NCBI GenBank assembly: GCA_039105265.1
Contig: JAPFFF010000002.1
Location: 1,798,001 to 1,862,000 of the forward strand
Direction: 5' to 3'
DNA length: 64,000 nt
Source of the DNA: Tritrichomonas musculus
Lineage: Eukaryota > Parabasalia > Tritrichomonadida > Tritrichomonadidae
The notes beneath the pieces were generated by a model. The model had not been told where the DNA came from and ran no database searches. It saw nothing but the letters and a program-made list of their open reading frames with translations. The translations under genes and the position numbers were made by a program. Position 1 is the first letter of the stretch, and each line of letters opens with the position of its first letter. Shown piece by piece: positions 50,061 through 58,723 of the stretch.

Positions 50061-50411
50061 TTAATAAATCAAAAGACAACTGAATATAAATGATTCAGGT
50101 TCAATAACATTTCCTTTCATGTCTGTGAACCATAAATGATACTCTTTTTTTGTGTTGTTCAGACATTCATATTTTCGATATTTCGTTTGTCGTCTGTTAG
50201 CAAGCATAATGAAATGGTCGCAGAAAGGCATGAATTCAACAATATCTGAATGAACCATCAAATCACCATCAATATGTTGATTGACAACAGCACCACAATA
50301 CTGAACAACAATGTACTTCTTGTTGCGACTATAAACGAAATCATCAGGAAGATTAAAATCTTTTGATTGTGTGTGATAGTATCGTTTAGTTGTGTTTTGT
50401 TTAGCTTTCAT
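50061..50411 (-). CDS. conserved protein behind integrase, element E
   Basis: 116 residues, homologue of 19074 in B: NKKYIVVQYCGAVV, GDLMVHSDIV, FIMLANRRQTKYRKYE, WFTDMKGN and SCLLIY. Start overlaps the integrase end by 11 bp. Compact beta-rich domain, perhaps a jelly-roll cement or penton-like protein (speculative). Confidence 0.6.
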   Translation of the reverse strand: MKAKQNTTKRYYHTQSKDFNLPDDFVYSRNKKYIVVQYCGAVVNQHIDGDLMVHSDIVEFMPFCDHFIMLANRRQTKYRKYECLNNTKKEYHLWFTDMKGNVIEPESFIFSCLLIY

Positions 50412-51480
50412 TTTGCGTTTTATAAGTCAAAAAGAATACTTTATAATCATCATTCAAAGCATCTATTGACGAACAAACATATTTTGTGTACATGATTGGG
50501 ACAGTTATTATTGTTTTATTCTTCAGTGTTTTGTTAGTTTGACGTAAAGGATTTAATAGTTTACGTTTAACGTTTCCAGATTCATAACAAATGAATTCAG
50601 CAAGTTCATTGAATACTCTTCTTCGCTTTTCATGTTTCTTTTCTGTTTTTCCGTAATCGGTGTGAATGAGTATTATATTTTTGGGCTTGTATGACAGAAG
50701 ACCTTTAAATCGTTGTTTTTGTTGAATCTCTTTCAATTGCATTGATTTGGCTCTTATGTATTGCCATTCAAGGTCACGGTCGTCTTGCATCTGTTGAGGT
50801 GTTAGATAAATGTATTTTGATTGTCGTTTGTCAAGGTATTGATCGGTTTCTTCGTCAAATGATTTTTGTAAAGGATTCAATAAACGAAGAGATGAATGAG
50901 GTGTGTTATTGTACCATTCAACCGTTTGTTGTATCAATACATTGTTTGTCATTCGTTGTTGTGATTGACCGAAAGCATTTCGTAATGTTCTGATTACTGC
51001 ATCAACACATTTATGTGCATTCGTGAAAGGTGAATCATCAATGATTAACTTTATTTTGTTAGGAGCTTTGAATTTAATTGTGTGTTTGCCTAATTGATAT
51101 CTTTGCTCTTCACCGTTGCAATAACTTTTGAATGCATTTGATATAAAAGCCTTTTCACCATCACATTTAATTGTTTCAATTCTGATATTTCTTTTATTGA
51201 CTAGTTTATCAATTACTTTGATTACATAATACTCAGACTTGTAATCAATTGGTTCAACAATTAAGTATTTGGTGTTTACATTGATTATTACTAAATAAGC
51301 TTTGTTTAATGCAAACATTATATCCATTTCCCAACAATGAGGCTCAAATGAGAAGTCAGGTTTTGATAGTTTCTTGACTGTATTCAATTGGTAATCTGGT
51401 ATGTATGGCTCGGTTTTAATGTTTGTGTCTTTGATGTATTTGTATTTAGATTTGAAAGGATAGTTGATTGATTCATTCAT
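50401..51480 (-). CDS. rve integrase, element E
   Basis: 359 residues. Core begins HCWEMDIMFALNKAYLVIIN, with IKCDGEKAFISNAF and WYNNTPHSSLRLLNPLQKSF; the carboxyl domain has KNIILIHTDYGKTEKKHEKR and AEFICYESGNVKRKLL. A type distant from the A/C/D integrases, identical in layout to the B remnant. It lies between capsid gene and the 116-residue gene. Confidence 0.85.
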   Translation of the reverse strand: MNESINYPFKSKYKYIKDTNIKTEPYIPDYQLNTVKKLSKPDFSFEPHCWEMDIMFALNKAYLVIINVNTKYLIVEPIDYKSEYYVIKVIDKLVNKRNIRIETIKCDGEKAFISNAFKSYCNGEEQRYQLGKHTIKFKAPNKIKLIIDDSPFTNAHKCVDAVIRTLRNAFGQSQQRMTNNVLIQQTVEWYNNTPHSSLRLLNPLQKSFDEETDQYLDKRQSKYIYLTPQQMQDDRDLEWQYIRAKSMQLKEIQQKQRFKGLLSYKPKNIILIHTDYGKTEKKHEKRRRVFNELAEFICYESGNVKRKLLNPLRQTNKTLKNKTIITVPIMYTKYVCSSIDALNDDYKVFFLTYKTQNES

Positions 51481-51498
51481 TTGAATCGCAAAAATAAA

Positions 51499-51888
51499 GC
51501 ATTCATTAATGATTATTATTTAATGAAATCAATTTATTTATTCATTTGCTTGGCTTCCTTTTGGTGATTCGTCGTCATGATATTCTAAACCGTCAAGTGA
51601 TAGTTTGAAATAACTGTCCCTAGTTATCCATAATTGTGTTGGGGGTGGTCTGATGATAGTTCCATCAGGTTCAACAACATTGTAATATGTGTGCATTCAT
51701 TAATGATTATTATTTAATGAAAATCAATTTATTTATTCATTTGCTTGGCTTCCTTTTGGTGATTCGTCGTCATGATATTCTAAACCGTCAAGTGATAGTT
51801 TGAAATAACTGTCCCTAGTTATCCATAATTGTGTTGGGGGTGGTCTGATGATAGTTCCATCAGGTTCAACAACATTGTAATATGTGTC
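51499..51888. repeat. 194-bp tandem duplication at the capsid gene end
   Basis: 51499-51692 and 51693-51888 are almost identical copies of the last part of the capsid gene plus its spacer. Only the second copy joins the full gene; the first is a spare gene end behind it. Confidence 0.9.
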
Positions 51889-53805
51889 ATCATCTCCTGT
51901 ATAGATAGGCATTCCATTGACTTGTATTTGAACGTTTCCGAAACCTCCATCAAGTCCGTCATAACAGTATCCTGCACTCGCTCGTTCAGTTTGAATGTTG
52001 AATACAAATGATGTTGCATCACTAATTGTATTCTTGTATCTCTTTCCGTTCGCGTCATTCTTTGGCATTGTCATCGAATCCTCAAATTCCTTTGTGCATG
52101 AAAGAGTGATTGCATCTAAATCACCAGCTGTTAATTGATTCTCAAAGAATCGTGCACCAATAGTTGAAACGTTTTCGTCTGGGAAGTTCTTTCCACCGAT
52201 ATTCAAGAAACAGTTTTGATAAACTGGATTTTCAAAGACAGTTAAATCATTATGATGCTTTGGAAACATGATTGATAAATTGGTTGCATTGATTAATGGG
52301 ATATTCAATGTTGACTTGATTCCGTTAGCTGCTGGAGCGATTGGGAAAGCATGATAATCAACTTTTTGTGATGGAATGATTAAACCTTGTCTTAAAATGT
52401 CTTCAATTCCTTGTCTTGTAGCTTCACAAACTCCAAAGCCTTGCATATTAGATTTACAGGCTGTGATGGTCATTCGATTAACTGTTAATGTTGCTGTTTG
52501 AGCAGAATAAGTTTCTTTCAATAATTGAGCTCTTGCATCATGATATTCATTAACAACTCTAAGAGCTGATTTAGCAACTGTTTTCTCAATTTGCCAAACA
52601 TAGTACTTTCCGTCGTTGTGTGTCAATGATGGCTTTGTGTAATCTGGATTTGCTAAACAAATTTCTTCATCAGTTGCTGTTGGTTTGAGGTCTAATTTTG
52701 CGAACTCTTCTGCTGTATAACTGAAATACATTGAAAGGTCTGTTGCAATATCATCATAAGTATATGAACCATCGCTTCCAAAGTTATATTGTTCACCAAG
52801 CCTATAAGTGAGTTTATATTTGATTGGTGCTGGTGTTGGAGACGGTGATGGGTCTGGCTTATCTTCTTCTTCTGGTGATGGGTCAGGTGATGGTGATGGT
52901 GATGGTGGTACAGGTGTTGGTGTTGGTGATGGGTCTGGTGACGGAGTTCCTGGTCCTGGAATCACTGCTTGATTACCGATTTGTGTGAATTGATGACGAA
53001 GATGACCACGGGCTTTGATTTCCTTTAATCTATCGAGTTCATCCATCGATATTGAATCATTATCTTCAAGAAATACTTTTGCTTCTGCAACTGTGAAAGG
53101 GTCTAATACTGCCCAAACAAGACCAGCGGGACTAACTTGAAAACGAATTGATAAATCACCAATGATTCCGTTAGGGAATAAATCAAATGCTTGTAAAGCA
53201 AGCAAATCATCAAAAGGAACATTCAAATCAAATTCAACTTCAGCTCTTCCAGTATTCTTAAATGAATTCAAATTAACATAAGCTCCTGCGTGTGTTTGTG
53301 AATAGTTGCTGACGTTTTCCCACAATGAATGAACGAATCGGCGACGTTTCTTCTCGGCTTCTGGTTTAACTGAAGAATATAAGAAGCCTTCACGAATGCA
53401 TTCATTCTGTTGGTATCCGACATTGACATTATTATGAAGAATCTCTAACCTGTCAAACAACTGGTTTGATGATTTGAAACCGACAAATAATTTATATAAA
53501 TTGTATGGGTCATCGATTTCATTTAATTTACTCATATCTGTATTCAATGATAAATCTAATTTAACGTGAAATGTTAAGAAACCTTTATCAATATCACTGA
53601 CGAAGTGGTCAGGATGTGTTAAACTTATTTGCGAATATTGTCCTTGATGAAATGGAGCAGGTTGGTCATGACAGTCAACAGTTCTAAATGAAAATGAACG
53701 TGTTCCGTCATTAACATTAATCATGTTTCTCATTTCTTCAAATGCATGAAGAACGTTTCCTGTTTCAGTGCGAAGATTATGAGCTCTCTCGTTTCGGTAT
53801 AACAT
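51733..53805 (-). CDS. major capsid protein, element E
   Basis: 690 residues. Residues 1-250 and 400-690 are beta-rich and in part recall the A/D capsid protein (DKGFLTFHVKLDL, LYKLFVGFKSSNQLFDRLEI, DLSIRFQVSPAGLVWAVL). The carboxyl half matches B closely (MQGFGVCEATRQGIE, FPKHHNDLTVFENPVYQNC, GYCYDGLDGGFGNVQI). Between the halves lies a Pro/Ser/Asp repeat of about 45 residues (282-326). Double jelly-roll assignment by context. Confidence 0.8.
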   Translation of the reverse strand: MLYRNERAHNLRTETGNVLHAFEEMRNMINVNDGTRSFSFRTVDCHDQPAPFHQGQYSQISLTHPDHFVSDIDKGFLTFHVKLDLSLNTDMSKLNEIDDPYNLYKLFVGFKSSNQLFDRLEILHNNVNVGYQQNECIREGFLYSSVKPEAEKKRRRFVHSLWENVSNYSQTHAGAYVNLNSFKNTGRAEVEFDLNVPFDDLLALQAFDLFPNGIIGDLSIRFQVSPAGLVWAVLDPFTVAEAKVFLEDNDSISMDELDRLKEIKARGHLRHQFTQIGNQAVIPGPGTPSPDPSPTPTPVPPSPSPSPDPSPEEEDKPDPSPSPTPAPIKYKLTYRLGEQYNFGSDGSYTYDDIATDLSMYFSYTAEEFAKLDLKPTATDEEICLANPDYTKPSLTHNDGKYYVWQIEKTVAKSALRVVNEYHDARAQLLKETYSAQTATLTVNRMTITACKSNMQGFGVCEATRQGIEDILRQGLIIPSQKVDYHAFPIAPAANGIKSTLNIPLINATNLSIMFPKHHNDLTVFENPVYQNCFLNIGGKNFPDENVSTIGARFFENQLTAGDLDAITLSCTKEFEDSMTMPKNDANGKRYKNTISDATSFVFNIQTERASAGYCYDGLDGGFGNVQIQVNGMPIYTGDDDTYYNVVEPDGTIIRPPPTQLWITRDSYFKLSLDGLEYHDDESPKGSQANE

Positions 53806-53854
53806 TTATGATTGAATAAAAAGGAAATAAATCACTTTTATCATTAATTAAATT

Positions 53855-54109
53855 ATGGGTGTCGGTATATTCAACAAAATCAAGAACGCATTTAAATCAA
53901 TTGGCGGTAAAGTTAAATCATTCGCTCAGAAAGCTGTTAAAGCAATTCCAAAAGTTGTTGATGTTGGAAAGCAAATCATGGACAGAGTTAAACCAATCAC
54001 ACAATTCATTCCTGGTGTCGGTCAAGTAGTTGACGCAATTGATACAGGTTTAAATGCTGTCGACAAAGTAGGTAAATTTGGTAAATCAATACTGAATGAA
54101 GTTAAATGA
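53855..54109 (+). CDS. amphipathic protein VI-like candidate, element E
   Basis: 84 residues, strongly amphipathic and basic: FNKIKNAFKSIGGKVKSFAQ, KAVKAIPKVVDVGKQIMDRV, then FIPGVGQVVDAIDTGLNAVD. Small size, Gly/Val/Lys pattern and place beside the capsid gene are like internal membrane-active capsid proteins. Divergent from the capsid gene with a 49-bp spacer. Confidence 0.5.
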   Translation: MGVGIFNKIKNAFKSIGGKVKSFAQKAVKAIPKVVDVGKQIMDRVKPITQFIPGVGQVVDAIDTGLNAVDKVGKFGKSILNEVK

Positions 54110-54145
54110 AAAACAATGAAAAATAATGATTTAATATGAATACAA

Positions 54146-54622
54146 ATGAATGATAACATTAATGAACTTAAAGTAATAAACGAAAACATTAATGAATCAA
54201 AAGTGTTTAAATCAGTTGAAGAGTTCAATTTGTTCTATCAAAAGAATATCGAGCAAATGAAAACACAAACGACTAACTATTTGAACAAGATTTATAAAAT
54301 CATCACTAATGACGGCAATGAATACAAAATCACTAAACGCAATTGTACAGACGGTAAAAGACTTAACGGCGACATTTATTTGAAGAAAGTTGGGAACACA
54401 ATCACTAAAACACTTGAAAACGACAACATCAAGGCTGATATATCACTAATGAAGGAATCATTAAATGAATTCACTGAACAAATCAATCAATTAAACAACA
54501 AAAATAAAATACTTGAAGAACATATCAATAAGCTTTCAAAAGTTGTTGACCAACAATCAAAAGTCATTAATGAATACATTTTAAATGTTGTTGCTCCTGA
54601 CAACCACAGAATGATTAAGTGA
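54146..54622 (+). CDS. coiled-coil protein, element E
   Basis: 158 residues. Helical Asn/Lys-rich start, a small central ITNDGNEYKITKRNCTDGKR motif and a long carboxyl coiled coil (EFTEQINQLNNKNKILEEHI, NKLSKVVDQQSKVINEYI). Trimeric spike or fibre-base style; not recognised. Confidence 0.45.
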   Translation: MNDNINELKVINENINESKVFKSVEEFNLFYQKNIEQMKTQTTNYLNKIYKIITNDGNEYKITKRNCTDGKRLNGDIYLKKVGNTITKTLENDNIKADISLMKESLNEFTEQINQLNNKNKILEEHINKLSKVVDQQSKVINEYILNVVAPDNHRMIK

Positions 54623-54814
54623 ATCATGATGATTTAATGATTTAGTCGTTTTTGGAGGTGGTTCATGAAATATATTTCCTTTTTCATTATAACATTTCAC
54701 TGTTGGTGCTGAATTTATTTTTGTTCTATTCTTTTGCATCGTTAATTGTAATCTATCAAAATGGTTTTTATGCTTATCGTCATGAACGGTTCTTAATTGA
54801 TTGATAACAGACAT
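54581..54814 (-). CDS. small unknown protein, element E
   Basis: 77 residues, basic: HDDKHKNHFDRLQLTMQKNR, then APTVKCYNEKGNIFHEPPPK and a His/Asn/Ser tail. Its end overlaps the coiled-coil gene convergently. Moderate support only. Confidence 0.35.
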   Translation of the reverse strand: MSVINQLRTVHDDKHKNHFDRLQLTMQKNRTKINSAPTVKCYNEKGNIFHEPPPKTTKSLNHHDSLNHSVVVRSNNI

Positions 54815-54828
54815 TTAATTATTATTAA

Positions 54829-55056
54829 ATGAGTGAACTAACAGAATACAAGAAAGAAATACCAGAACTAAAACGAATCAAACGAGGATTGAAAGAAAAG
54901 TGTTATGATTACAAACAATGTCTCAACAATATCAAATCAGGAATGTTGGGCTCTGATGGTCTTGCCGTTCGTGAGTCTCTTATTGAAGACATCAACAGCC
55001 TCAAAAATAAAGTTCATCAACTTGAGAATGAATTAAATGAATTGTCTAATAAATGA
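54829..55056 (+). CDS. small coiled-coil protein reaching into the right TIR
   Basis: 75 residues: LTEYKKEIPELKRIKRGLKE, CYDYKQCLNNIKS and an end of heptads SLKNKVHQLENELNELSNK. The last 50 bp lie inside the inverted repeat and overlap the TIR gene end convergently. Confidence 0.45.
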   Translation: MSELTEYKKEIPELKRIKRGLKEKCYDYKQCLNNIKSGMLGSDGLAVRESLIEDINSLKNKVHQLENELNELSNK

Positions 55057-55430
55057 GTTCTTCAAGTTCAGCAATTAATTCAATAGGTCCTCCGTTGAAT
55101 TTCTTTAGTTGTTCAATAAAGTGATTTATCTCTTTTAGTACTCCGTCAACAACATCGTCATTATCGTAGAGGTATTTTAATGCTGGTCTCCATCCTTTTA
55201 GCTTTTTGTTGATTCTATTAATGAGGGTGCTTAATTGTTCGGCTTGGTTTGACATTATAAATTGCTGATAAAAAAATAAAAAATTTTTGAAAGTTCTATT
55301 TTTCGTTGTTGTTATTTTTGGGAGTTCAAAGATGTAAATTCAAAGATGTAAATTCAAAGATGAATATTCAAGTGGCGACCGTTAACTTTAAACTTTTTAT
55401 CCCCTGTCGAGCCGGTCCACTATCACTACT
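55003..55430 (-). repeat. right terminal inverted repeat of element E
   Basis: 428 bp, counterpart of 34946-35359 with one extra 14-bp unit at about 55330-55365. Carries the right copy of the TIR gene and the same near-terminal stem. Confidence 0.92.
55046..55255 (-). CDS. TIR-encoded small helical protein, right copy
   Basis: 69 residues, identical to 35107-35316, reading inward from the right end. Perfect identity of the two copies supports recent insertion or gene conversion between termini. Confidence 0.55.
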   Translation of the reverse strand: MSNQAEQLSTLINRINKKLKGWRPALKYLYDNDDVVDGVLKEINHFIEQLKKFNGGPIELIAELEELIY

Positions 55431-55436
55431 GCGGTA
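55431..55436. repeat. right target-site duplication of element E
   Basis: GCGGTA directly after the terminus, identical to 34940-34945. Confidence 0.9.
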
Positions 55437-56036
55437 GAATATAACATTCAAGACATAAATCACAATGCTGAAGATCTCAGGAAAGACATTGATTATAACG
55501 ACGAATACGCACTCGAGCTGATGAAATTAGAACTTGCTCCAAAAAAGGTGGCGAAGTACATTAACAGTATTCGCGATCTAAAGAAGGACGTGTCATATCT
55601 CAAAAATGCTCAACAAGCTGGTCCTCCAACAGATGATGCATTTGCTGAAAAGTTGGCAAGATCGAAATTGATGATAGTAGAAGTTGATTATCTTCGAAAA
55701 AAGTTGGAAGCTATTGAATCAAATGACAGGAAAAAAGCACCAGATCCGATAAGCGTGTTCAAGTCCTATGGATGGAAGTTGTCCAATTGCATTTATCATA
55801 TTCGACCATACTTATCACAAGAAGAGAAAGAGAAGTTGGAAAAAGCATGCAGCTTCGAGAGAAATGGAAAGAAGCAAACACCGAAGCAAGTGCTGAAAGC
55901 CATTAGGCAATTCTGTGAATCAATGGAGAAGAACGAAATTCAACGGAACTCTGACTCGAAGTCGAAAGGACATGAGTTCCAATATCATTTTCCATATCTC
56001 GATGATAATAATGATGATGATGATTACCCTCAATAA
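55437..56036 (+). pseudogene. coiled-coil gene of element D, part right of element E
   Basis: Continuation of the gene interrupted at 34945. Encodes a helical region (KVAKYINSIRDLKKDVSYLK, MIVEVDYLRKKLEAIESNDR), a globular VFKSYGWKLSNCIYHIRPYL...EEKEKLEKACSF and an acidic Asp/Asn-rich tail. Function unknown. It is followed at 82 bp by the PolB gene of D. Confidence 0.6.
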
Positions 56037-56096
56037 GATAGGTCATAACTAAAAAAATAATTTTTTAACTTTTTCTTTGTTTTTATTTTTATCGTT

Positions 56097-56101
56097 TCAC
56101 T
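56097..56101 (+). promoter_or_regulatory. initiator-like TCACT before PolB of D
   Basis: TCACT 17 bp before the start codon at 56119 fits the trichomonad TCAYW initiator. Confidence 0.4.
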
Positions 56102-56118
56102 TTTATTTTAGGTTAAAC

Positions 56119-56536
56119 ATGAACAAGGACATTGAAGATAATTTTTTAGATGCTATTGGAGATGTCTATGCTGATACAAAATCACAGTTTCGTCGTGAAT
56201 ATAATCGACGTGCAAAACAATACCAAAAGAAAGACAAATTTAAAGAAGAAATGAGGAAGCTCATGATTCCTGCAGGACAAGGTATTGGTTTTGCTACAGA
56301 CATCAATCAAGATGAAGATAAGAGGTACGCATTTACGGAAGCACTACGACAGATACATAAAAAGAAAAATGTTGGAAGACCTATTGTTAAAGCAATTGCA
56401 CTTGATGGAACTTATAAGTACTTCACACTCAGTGATAAACACAACATCAAAAGTACATTAGGTCATATAACAGGAGAACTTGATTTAAGTGAAGACCAGT
56501 CAGACACTAATCCATATATCTCAAACATGTTCATTC
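56119..56536 (+). pseudogene. PolB of element D, amino-terminal fragment
   Basis: About 139 codons matching the first 135 residues of the A polymerase: YADTKSQFRREYNRR, NQDEDKRYAFTEALRQIHKK, IVKAIALDGTYKYFTLSDKH and GHITGELDLSEDQSDTNPYI. The rest of the gene lies beyond element C, which is inserted here. It is transcribed in the same direction as the D capsid genes, unlike PolB in A. Confidence 0.8.
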
Positions 56537-56795
56537 AGTAGTATAGTATAGGCTCCGCTATCGCCAAGCCTATACTTAAGCCCATTTCACAGCCACTTGG
56601 AGCCTTTGGAAGCCCCCAGAGCCTTCAAAAAGCTCCAACCACCTCGATAATTCAAAAAGTTCGCAACAAAAAAATTCCAAACTCATATTTTTATCGTCTC
56701 GTTGTAAAAATTATTTTGACACAAAAAAATGTATTTCTTGAAGATTCCGTCAAGATAATCCCTTCGAATCAAGAAGTTGTTTTACCATGATTGAA
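56537..56795 (+). repeat. left terminal region of element C
   Basis: Tip AGTAGTATAG. A perfect 10-bp stem AGTATAGGCT/AGCCTATACT (56545-56554, 56567-56576) with a 12-nt loop lies at the tip. ATTCAAAAAGTT words follow as in A, but most of the sequence differs from the A end. No gene. Confidence 0.75.
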
Positions 56796-57725
56796 ATGTA
56801 CCCGACGCTCAATCCAGCTGAAGAACAAACACCAATCCCTATAGAATATGCTTACTTTTTGGAAGATGGAGAGCAAGACCCCAGCAAACCAAATCGATAC
56901 TACTTTAATTTTCCACAAGAATGGTGCACTTCAAATAGAGGAGAATCTATTGTTGGGGTAAGAAATATGTGGTTGATTGCGAGAAGAAGAAAAATTGAAT
57001 TCACCATCACAATTGCAAAATTTCAAAAGAAATATTTTAATATAGTGGAAGGGAATGATACGACTTCAAAAATAAATAATATGATATTATTGTATAAAGA
57101 TAATATTAAAGTAAAAGATGTAAAAGTTATCGATTGGATGTCGATAGAAGGAGATTTTAGAGGATTCTTTAATGCTATTCATACATCAATAAAAAACTAT
57201 ATAGCAACATGGTGGAAGGACGTCAATGAAATATTTGTACAGTCAGATACTGATATTTTAAATAGAGATATACAATCTGATGGCTATTATGATGAGAGGG
57301 GTTTTCATGAAAAAATATATTCAGAACGAAATAATAATGATGCGGATGAATATGGTGTAGCATTCAAATTAAAAGAAACAAATAAAGATTTTGATGAAGT
57401 ATTTAATATTGGTGATGGAGTTAGTCAAAACAATAAAGATGTTTATTTAAAGTACTATGATAAAGTTTTAACGTTCGATAATGTATGGGATAGACATTCA
57501 TGTAAAGTTTATTCATCAATAGCAGAACAATCAAATCGTTATTATATTGGTAATTCGAATGTTAATTTCCCCATTAAACACTTTAAGCTGAATTCAACAG
57601 ACCAAAGATTTTGGATTGATTTATATTCTGCGCGTGAATATAAAGCACCATTTAAATTACCAGTCGGTGAAAGCTTTGCTATAGAGATGATATTCTTACC
57701 ATACAAGAAGATGTTATATGTTTAA
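56796..57725 (+). CDS. minor capsid (penton-like) protein, element C
   Basis: 309 residues from MYPTLNPAEEQ, the start shared with A; nearly identical to A over the whole length (DGEQDPSK instead of DGQQDPSK among the few changes). Same blocks FNFPQEWCTSNRGESIVGVR and DWMSIEGDFRGFFNAI. Confidence 0.75.
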   Translation: MYPTLNPAEEQTPIPIEYAYFLEDGEQDPSKPNRYYFNFPQEWCTSNRGESIVGVRNMWLIARRRKIEFTITIAKFQKKYFNIVEGNDTTSKINNMILLYKDNIKVKDVKVIDWMSIEGDFRGFFNAIHTSIKNYIATWWKDVNEIFVQSDTDILNRDIQSDGYYDERGFHEKIYSERNNNDADEYGVAFKLKETNKDFDEVFNIGDGVSQNNKDVYLKYYDKVLTFDNVWDRHSCKVYSSIAEQSNRYYIGNSNVNFPIKHFKLNSTDQRFWIDLYSAREYKAPFKLPVGESFAIEMIFLPYKKMLYV

Positions 57726-57735
57726 ATAAATTTAA

Positions 57736-58713
57736 ATGACTTACAAAACAATAGAGGAGTTATACAAAACATTTCCGTGGAAAACACCATCAAAATTTGT
57801 TCCTCTTGCAAAACGATATGGATTTACAGAAGAGGCAGCATTAAATTATTTGAAGAATATAGTGCATGATGTTAAAGTACCAAAGGCAAAATTTATGAAT
57901 ATATATTCAAAACACTCAGGGGGATATCAAATGGATACTTTCATAAATGACAAGACAAAAGATGGTTTGAATTATCTGATGTTTATAAATATCAATACCC
58001 GAAAGGCTTTTTGTTATGCGATGAACCAAATGTTTATTCTATTACTTCTGACCAGGATGCCGCCTATTTGTCCAATGATGTTTTGCAAATAATGAAGGCA
58101 AAAAATATTATATACAATACTACGGAGAACTATAAGAGATATGGTAGGAGAGAATAGATTTATTGGAGAACAAGAAATGAAGGGATTAATAGATTCCTAC
58201 AATAAATCCCCTCACCGATCGTTGGACTATAAAATACCAAACGAAATGACAGAAAAAGATGAAAAAGAGTATATTAATACTAAATCACAAATAAATCCAT
58301 ATGACTTTCAGCCTAACGACAGGGTGAGAATTATACAAGCTAAAGAACCATTTTCGAAGCGAAGAAATAGGGTCAGCAAGGAGGCTTATATTGTTGATTC
58401 AAAGGCCGGGAATCAATTTATTGTTAAGTCCAAAGATGAATCGATAGATAAGTTGCCGGGATATAGATTGATAAAAACACAGAATAAAAATATTGCTCAG
58501 ACACTAAAGGGAGGCAAGAGAGGTATTGTTGAGAAGATTTTATCCTACGATGCAGCTAAGAATAAATATAAAATTAAATATAGTGAAGGGACAGAAGATG
58601 TTATTCCAGCCAAAAATTTACGAGAAGGAGCCCCAACTAAATTATCAAACCTCGAAATGGATTATTGGAGCAAACAAAAAAATATCCCATCAAACATTAA
58701 AAAATGGATTTAA
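57736..58713 (+). pseudogene. rve integrase of element C, broken
   Basis: Both ends match the A integrase closely: TYKTIEELYKTFPWKTPSKF at the start and the SH3-like/chromodomain-like end (RVRIIQAKEPFSKRR, GIVEKILSYDAAKNKYKIKY). The copy appears broken, about one or two breaks. Confidence 0.85.
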
Positions 58714-58723
58714 CCAACAATAA

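Larger units (their letters stand above)
34946..55430. mobile_element. Element E: complete 20.5-kb Maverick with TIRs and TSD
   Basis: Both ends are visible. The termini read AGTAGTGATAGTGGACC inward from each side. The 6-bp GCGGTA repeat flanks the element directly (34940-34945, 55431-55436). The terminal inverted repeats are 414 and 428 bp and differ essentially by one extra 14-bp unit, so insertion was recent. It carries packaging ATPase, PolB, HNH, fibre, integrase, capsid, a protein VI-like candidate and many unknown genes. It looks whole at its ends with about two breaks inside. No adenain-like protease was recognised. Confidence 0.93.
22523..56536 (+). mobile_element. Element D: Maverick split by elements E and C
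   Basis: Begins with AGTAGTATATACTAGT at 22523 inside the capsid gene of B; CAGAAA (22517-22522) is the candidate left target duplication. Own sequence runs 22523-34945 and 55437-56536; the part between is element E. The right side of D lies beyond element C, outside the window. Gene order is HNH, small genes, protease, penton, integrase, ATPase, protein VI-like, Pro/Glu-rich, capsid, conserved small genes, a coiled-coil gene and PolB. It has about three small breaks plus two large insertions. Diverged from A and C at protein level, hence a separate subfamily; older than E and C, younger than B. Confidence 0.8.
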
